Shown: positions 59,104 to 64,000 of the stretch, in pieces
Layout: each line of letters begins with the position of its first letter
Position numbering within the stretch: the first letter of the stretch is position 1
Source of the DNA: Aquilaria yunnanensis
Taxonomy: Eukaryota > Streptophyta > Magnoliopsida > Malvales > Thymelaeaceae
Direction of reading: 5' to 3'
Assembly (NCBI GenBank): GCA_039654915.1
Contig: CM077600.1
Coordinates: 31,803,992 to 31,867,991, forward strand
DNA length: 64,000 nucleotides
The notes under the pieces: generated by a model
Database searches by the model: none
Seen by the model: only the letters and a program-made list of their open reading frames with translations
What the model was told of the DNA's origin: nothing
Program-made: the position numbers and the translations under genes

Positions 59104-59484
59104 AAATGGATAACGCTAGCTAGCTATTCTACGCGTAAAGATCGGGAGACAACCAAAAGAAACAAATATGTTGGGCAACCTTTTGGGTGTTTCTTGATGG
59201 GAATTTATTTATATTTATATTAGTATGAAGATTGTCACTTCATTATTTTTGTTATCTTTGCCGACAAGCAAAGCAATTTTCTTTTCTGCCCGCGGACTCT
59301 GATTTCAATGCTACCTGCCTCTATTGATTCCAACTTTTGGCCTATTCATTCGATGCGAAGATTAAGATAATTGGGGATACTAATCCCCAATCCCTTTCCC
59401 ATCTTCTGTCGATGAAATCGTATACACAAATATCATTGGACAGTCCATCATAAAATATGTTGTGTTACACTAGTTTTTTGTATC

Positions 59485-59492
59485 TATAAATA
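59485..59492 (+). promoter_or_regulatory. TATA box of the 59563 gene
   Basis: TATAAATA, 71 bases before the ATG, at the usual distance for a plant promoter with a short leader. Confidence 0.5.
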
Positions 59493-59562
59493 AACTGAAG
59501 AAATTATGCGGCTATTCTGTTGTGACTGAGGGCGAGAGGAGGCAACACCAAGGCTTGCACAT

Positions 59563-59635
59563 ATGGGAGAAGCTGCTGCCTTCAAGTTCATAGCCTTCCT
59601 CACTCTGTTGCTGCTCGCTGGACATGTCTTCAATA
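59563..59635 (+). CDS. First exon of a secreted-protein gene (partial)
   Basis: ATG at 59563 opens 24 codons, MGEAAAFKFIAFLTLLLLAG then HVFN, and meets a good donor (A|GTAAGT) at 59636, phase 1. This is a typical signal peptide: short basic start, Leu-rich core. Small secreted plant proteins (GASA, defensin-like, lipid-transfer-like) often have the leader as a separate exon, but the mature part is not visible, so the family is unknown. The following DNA is intron-like and then filled by LINE remnants from 60.1 kb, so the next exon is probably beyond the window, or the gene is broken. Confidence 0.5.
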
Positions 59636-60100
59636 GTAAGTTCCTGCTTTCATTACCCTAGCTAGCTATTCATATATGTGTGTGTCGTAATTGTGTAAGT
59701 ATAATATTGTTTGCAAATATTCCATCGCCTTTGTTTTCTAAATTGCTCATTTAAAATATTTCATCCTAATACCCAGTTCGTTTTGATTTAATGCAAATGT
59801 ATTAATGGGTTTTCATGATCCACTTTTAAATTCTTTATAAATAGCCACTGCTACTGTAGATCCTTGATCAATAATTTTGGTGTTGTGCCATTGTCTGGTT
59901 TTATATTCTGGATCTGAATTGATTTTTTGTGTCCATCAAATCATTATTGCAAATATGAGTGGGTTCAGCATGTAAATTAACACAACTTTAAAGTCAAATG
60001 AAATTTTAAAACATTGACCCCACAAAAAGGGAGATGCCTTATCAGAGAAAATGTTTTAATTCAATTGAATTTGAATTAACTCCAACCAAATAGGCTGTAG
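59636..60100. other. Probable first intron
   Basis: AT-rich sequence after the donor site; no coding sequence. It ends at a T-rich run near 60100-60117 that could be the reversed poly(A) tail of the LINE remnant. Confidence 0.4.
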
Positions 60101-61289
60101 CTTTTTCCTTTTTTTGGTTCAAATTCATCTCGCCCATTGTTCACTTGCCAACCATATACATCCTAGCCCAGTCTGCACATTAAGTGATGTAGCTACAACT
60201 TGCACAATTTACTATGAACTAATCCATCGTCCTAAAATTATTGCAATATATTTTATTTCTGGTAGTTTCAAATCTTTACAACATTTCTATATTTAGTAAA
60301 ATTATTTTACCTTATTATCTTTTAGACTATCATTTCAATATTCATTTTTTATTAACTTTCTTGATTTATATGTAAAAATTTAAGTATAAAAGTGAAAACA
60401 ACAAATAAACCTTCTCTACTTTCTTAATTTGAGACACCAAGCACCAACATCTTCACCTTGTTTCAAATTTTTCTCTTAAACACGAGCATAACCACTTTAA
60501 CAGAACAACCGTTGTCTGTCACATTTGTGAACCGCACCTTATCCATTGGCAACCAAATTGACTAACTTTAATGCAAACATCGAACTTTACTCACATTGCA
60601 ACCTGGCATGTGAGCTTTTCAACTCCTTCAAAACACATAGAATTATGTTCCTTTAAACATGGCATACTAACGCTACCAAAGCTGCTCAAGAAATTCTACA
60701 GACCATAGATTTAACCTTTATCTTGTGTTTGAACCATATGATCTACTCCCTCTAATTAAGTGGCCTCTTGCAGATTTTCAACCAGTGAAGAATTTTCATC
60801 CATACTTGCTTGGAAAAAGGCACATCTAAAAAATAAATTATTTGCATTTTTAGTTTCTTGCCTGTAAAGGTAACATCTGTTCACCCCCTTGGGATCCGTG
60901 ATGACCTAATTTATCTTGAGTAGCTAAGTCTCTCATCTATGTTATTGCACAATGCTCCAATATGTAATCTTCCATTTCTGCCTCAAAATAAAATACTGAT
61001 TAGGATCCTGAAGGACCTTTTTTGGCTTTTTTATATTTGGATATGTTCCCTTCAACCAATATTTGGCTTTCAAAGTATCTTTCCACATACTAAAAGATAT
61101 CAGCACTGGTTCTAGGAACTAAATGTCCTTGATCTCAATGTTGTAAGAGTGAATCCAAGCCACCTAGAACCAATCTGCTTTTAAGCTTACACCCTAGAAA
61201 AGTTTAAGAATAAGGCCATAATTCCAAGGCTGGATGTCCCATAGTTTTGCCCCACTTTGTTCTTTCGTGCTAGTAACCTTAGCCCAAGC
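60101..61289 (-). mobile_element. LINE remnant B: zf-RVT end
   Basis: On the minus strand broken frames read IAWAKV.., PWNYGLILKLF, ADWF..WIHSYNIEIKDI, WKDTLKAKYW and, nearer the 3' end, a zf-RVT-like reverse transcriptase C-terminal region (FSSFGSVSMPCLKEHN), with many stops. The T-rich run at the left end on the plus strand fits a 3' poly(A) tail. Only the 3' part of the element is present. Confidence 0.65.
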
Positions 61290-62946
61290 TATCGGAGCCA
61301 TCTTGAACCCTTACACCAAGTCTACCGATAAGAAATTTATACACATACCATTAATCATTTCTGTCACTTTCTTTAGAATCACTAGCTTCAAGTCCTCCTG
61401 GAGCACCCGAAATTCCTTAAAGAACTTGTCTGTAAGTCCTGGACAGCCTAAAGACAGTGGCCCAGCCGCCTTGCCCTCATGGTCCCTCAATATCGCTCCT
61501 AGACCAAGCTTCTCCTCCCTCTCCCTCCAATGGTGGCTTCAGTGTTAAATTTCAGGAAGCCTCTAGGCAGTTTGCACCACTGAGCTCTTACCTTGCGAGG
61601 GTTTGAGAGCATATTACTAGCTTCAATGTCATTGACCAGCTGCTTCACCTGCCAAGCCATGTCGGTGCATGATTATCGTCCTTTCCCAAAAACTACCCCA
61701 TTACGATTTGCCCACAAGACTGAAGCCATTACTCCCACCGAGGTCCATTCAACTGCAGCACCTCTTTGCACCAGATATCACAAGCATTCCACAGGGGAAT
61801 TACCTGGAGCGAAAACCACAGCATCTAGCAATTGCCCCTTCTACACCCTCCCAGCCACACCGCAATCCCACAACACATGAAGGGCTGTTTCTTCCGCAAG
61901 CTACAAAGAGGGTAGTTTGTATCAGTCAGCACCTTTCTTTCCCGGAGGTTATGTCTAGTTGGAAGACAATCATGTGCAATCCTCCATAGCAAATTTTTAT
62001 ACTTGTTTGGTGTCTCACTACTCTAAACTGTTTTCCACAATAACACAACTTAAACACCCCCACAACCGTAGCTTAAACACCCCCCACAACCACTTCTTGT
62101 AAGTACATTGCTAAATGGTACCCACTGCTAATACTGTAAGCTTCATTTGCATTAAAATGTCAGATCAACTCATCCTCACCATGTAAGTTTAACAATGGAA
62201 TCCATTCAATAAGGGTCTCCTCCAATTGGGAGAACCAATTTTCTAAAGCCACTTGGTTCCAACACCCCTACAAGAAATCAATGAAGAAGCTCATCGGGGG
62301 AAAAAGGTACCATCGCCAATACTATTCGGTTTGAATCAAGGGCTTTCCGGGATCCAGGGGTCCTGAAAGGCACTGACACTCAAACCATCACCCAGCCGTT
62401 ATCGAAGCCATTTCCTAAAAAGCTCCCTTCCATGTAATAAGTTTCTCTAAGCTAAGGACGAATTCTCGCTCATCTGTCCTGAAAGAAAATTAAAGGTAGC
62501 AAAATACTTTGCCCGTAATGTTCACGAAACTAATAATGTTTCATTCTTTAACAGTCTCCATCCCTGCCTGGTTGAATATAGAGAGTTTCTGAAGCCCTAG
62601 GCCTCCATTTTCTTTCCTTGGCAAAAGGCAATCTCACGCCATCCAATTAATTCCTCCCTTCTATCAGTGTGCGACCACCAAAACTAATTCAAAGAATTCT
62701 GAATCACCTCCCAAATACCAGATAGGTTATGAAACACTGTCATAGCATATATAGGAATAGCACTAGCCACTATCTTGATGAAGACCTCCTTGCCCGCATG
62801 CGATAATATCCTTTGTTTCCACCCATGTACCAGGCGCGACACTTTATCTTTCAAAAAGCCAAAAGTCTCCTTTTTCCTCTACCCCACCGAGCATGGAAGT
62901 CCCAAGTATTTATCAATATTTCAAGACTGTTCCGCCCTGAACAATA
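61290..62946 (-). mobile_element. LINE remnant A: RT end, zf-RVT and RNase H
   Basis: Minus-strand frames, with stops and shifts, read KYLGLPCSVG, KETFGFLKDKVSRLVHGWKQ, GKEVFIKIVASAIPIYAMTV (reverse-transcriptase C-terminal region). Then come NKYKNLLWRIAHDCLPTRHN (zf-RVT) and an RNase H-like segment, GAILRDHEGKAAGPLSLG. That order is the normal one for a plant L1-type element. The 5' part is cut off where the CACTA terminus begins at 62947. Directly left lies a second LINE piece in the same orientation. Confidence 0.8.
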
Positions 62947-63210
62947 CACTACTAAAGAAATTAGTTTTTCCAACGGCCAAATTACCAATGGCCTAATTGT
63001 TGGTAATTACCAACGTGTTTGGCCGTTGATTAAAAAAATTTAAATTTACTAACAGCCAAACGCATTGGTAAATCAGCTATTTTCCAACGACCAGATTACC
63101 AACATGCACGCGCGTTGGTAATTACCAACGTGCACACGAATTAGTAATTTTCAACGTACATACACGTTTGTAATTTCCAACGCGCATACACGTTGGTAAA
63201 TGTTAAATAT
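62947..63210. mobile_element. Left end of another CACTA element
   Basis: CACTACTAAAGAAATTAG opens the element, inserted in LINE A. The next 250 bases are a subterminal array of TTACCAACG/CGTTGGTAA units in both orientations with CCAACGGCC. No matching right terminus (..CTTTAGTAGTG) is seen before the window ends, so the element continues beyond it or is truncated. Confidence 0.65.
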
Positions 63211-63242
63211 ATTATAATAATTATAATAATTATTATTAGTAA

Positions 63243-63288
<46 letters not shown>
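63243..63288. repeat. (ATT)n microsatellite
   Basis: About 15 ATT units in tandem. Confidence 0.95.
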
Positions 63289-63289
<1 letters not shown>

Positions 63290-63409
63290 AAATATAATAA
63301 TATATATTTAAAATATATCATATATATTATAATTTTTCATGATAATAATCATATATAAAATATAAATTTTAGAAAGTAAAGAAATATTTTTTAAACATTT
63401 TTTACAAAT

Positions 63410-63524
<115 letters not shown>

Positions 63525-63661
63525 ATATTGATATATATATCATATATTTTTTAAAGTAAAGTAGTAAGATGCTTATGAACATATTTTTGCATATAAATAT
63601 GTATCATAACATATATATAACATATGATTTGTATCATAATACATATAAATATAATATAACC

Positions 63662-63666
<5 letters not shown>

Positions 63667-63692
<26 letters not shown>
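63667..63692. repeat. (TG)n microsatellite
   Basis: About 12 TG units. Confidence 0.95.
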
Positions 63693-63789
63693 GAAGTCCA
63701 AAAAGCCCAAAAAAACCCATAACCCAAACCCTGCCCTAACCTAACCCATATAAATAGCCTAACTATCTAATTTCTTCCCACACCTACCA

Positions 63790-64000
63790 CAGGTGTGCAA
63801 CGGGTTGGACCAGACTGGACCGGGCGGTCCTGGGCCTGAGTTTTTTGGGCCTGGGCACAGCCCGTGTTCACACGTGCCGGTCTCGTGCCAGTCCTGACCC
63901 GGCCTCGTGCCGAGCTGGGCCGAATCCGAGCTGGCCCGTTAAATTTTAAATTTTTATTTTAATTTTAAGTTTAAGTTTTTATTTTTAATTTTTAGTCTTC
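63790..64000. mobile_element. Probable start of a hAT element, cut by window end
   Basis: CAGGTGTGCAACGGGTTGG opens a GC-rich zone with many GGGCC/CCGGGC/GGCCGA motifs, the look of a hAT subterminal region like that of the 47632 element. The other end and target duplication are outside the window. Confidence 0.35.

Overview
The window is nuclear DNA of an angiosperm, very likely a eudicot. It has AT-rich intergenic DNA, intron-split genes with GT/AG borders, an intronless DYW-type PPR gene, an AHL gene and a dense set of plant transposon families. There is no operon structure, CRISPR array or recognisable tRNA/rRNA gene.

Genes. Five complete coding genes can be read. (1) A 7-exon tRNA m3C methyltransferase of the METTL2/6/8 (TRM140) family at 1862-4826 (+). 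(2) A single-exon clade-A AT-hook/PPC protein (AHL) at 16259-17137 (+). (3) A 789-residue intronless DYW-class PPR protein at 19515-21884 (-). (4) A 7-exon ASCH-domain protein at 28411-30841 (-). (5) A 5-exon GH28 polygalacturonase at 33443-35129 (-). For the three split genes the exon phases close exactly. A sixth gene begins at 59563 (+) with a signal-peptide-like first exon; the rest lies past its first intron and was not found in the window.

Transposons, left to right. A Ty1-copia element at 5713-10700 (-) has 171-bp LTRs, TSD GTTTA and an initiator-Met-tRNA PBS, but its gag-pol is broken. A CACTA element at 14472-15449 sits inside a TIR element. A CACTA-like element lies just 3' of the AHL gene. 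A TIR element with GC-rich cargo spans 22307-23285. A MULE-like element at 31108-32120 has a 10-bp TSD. LTR-retrotransposon debris lies near 40.1-41.7 kb. A hAT element occupies 42093-42950. A Pack-MULE at 43129-44864 carries a 3-ketoacyl-CoA synthase gene in two opposite-facing pieces.

From 47.4 to 59.1 kb lies a nested cluster. Two diverged arms in opposite orientation (about 47.5-49.6 and 57.85-59.1 kb) flank it. Each arm has its own hAT insertion (47632-49278 within the left arm, 56547-57693 just inside the right arm). Between them are a 4.4-kb CACTA element (50077-54487) with hundreds of bases of palindromic AGCGACGG/CCGTCGCT subterminal repeats, and a miniature LTR element (TRIM, 55252-55783). 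From 60.1 kb to the end come two LINE remnants, the start of another CACTA, long TAA/GT microsatellites and the start of a probable further hAT.

The genes are unrelated housekeeping or developmental functions that share a neighbourhood; I see no shared pathway. The most unusual objects are the Pack-MULE with the internally inverted KCS fragment, the palindrome-rich CACTA with an extra tail, the ~11.6-kb inverted structure, and a decayed tandem copy of the methyltransferase's first exon directly upstream of the gene. All identifications are from reading by eye; no database search was run.
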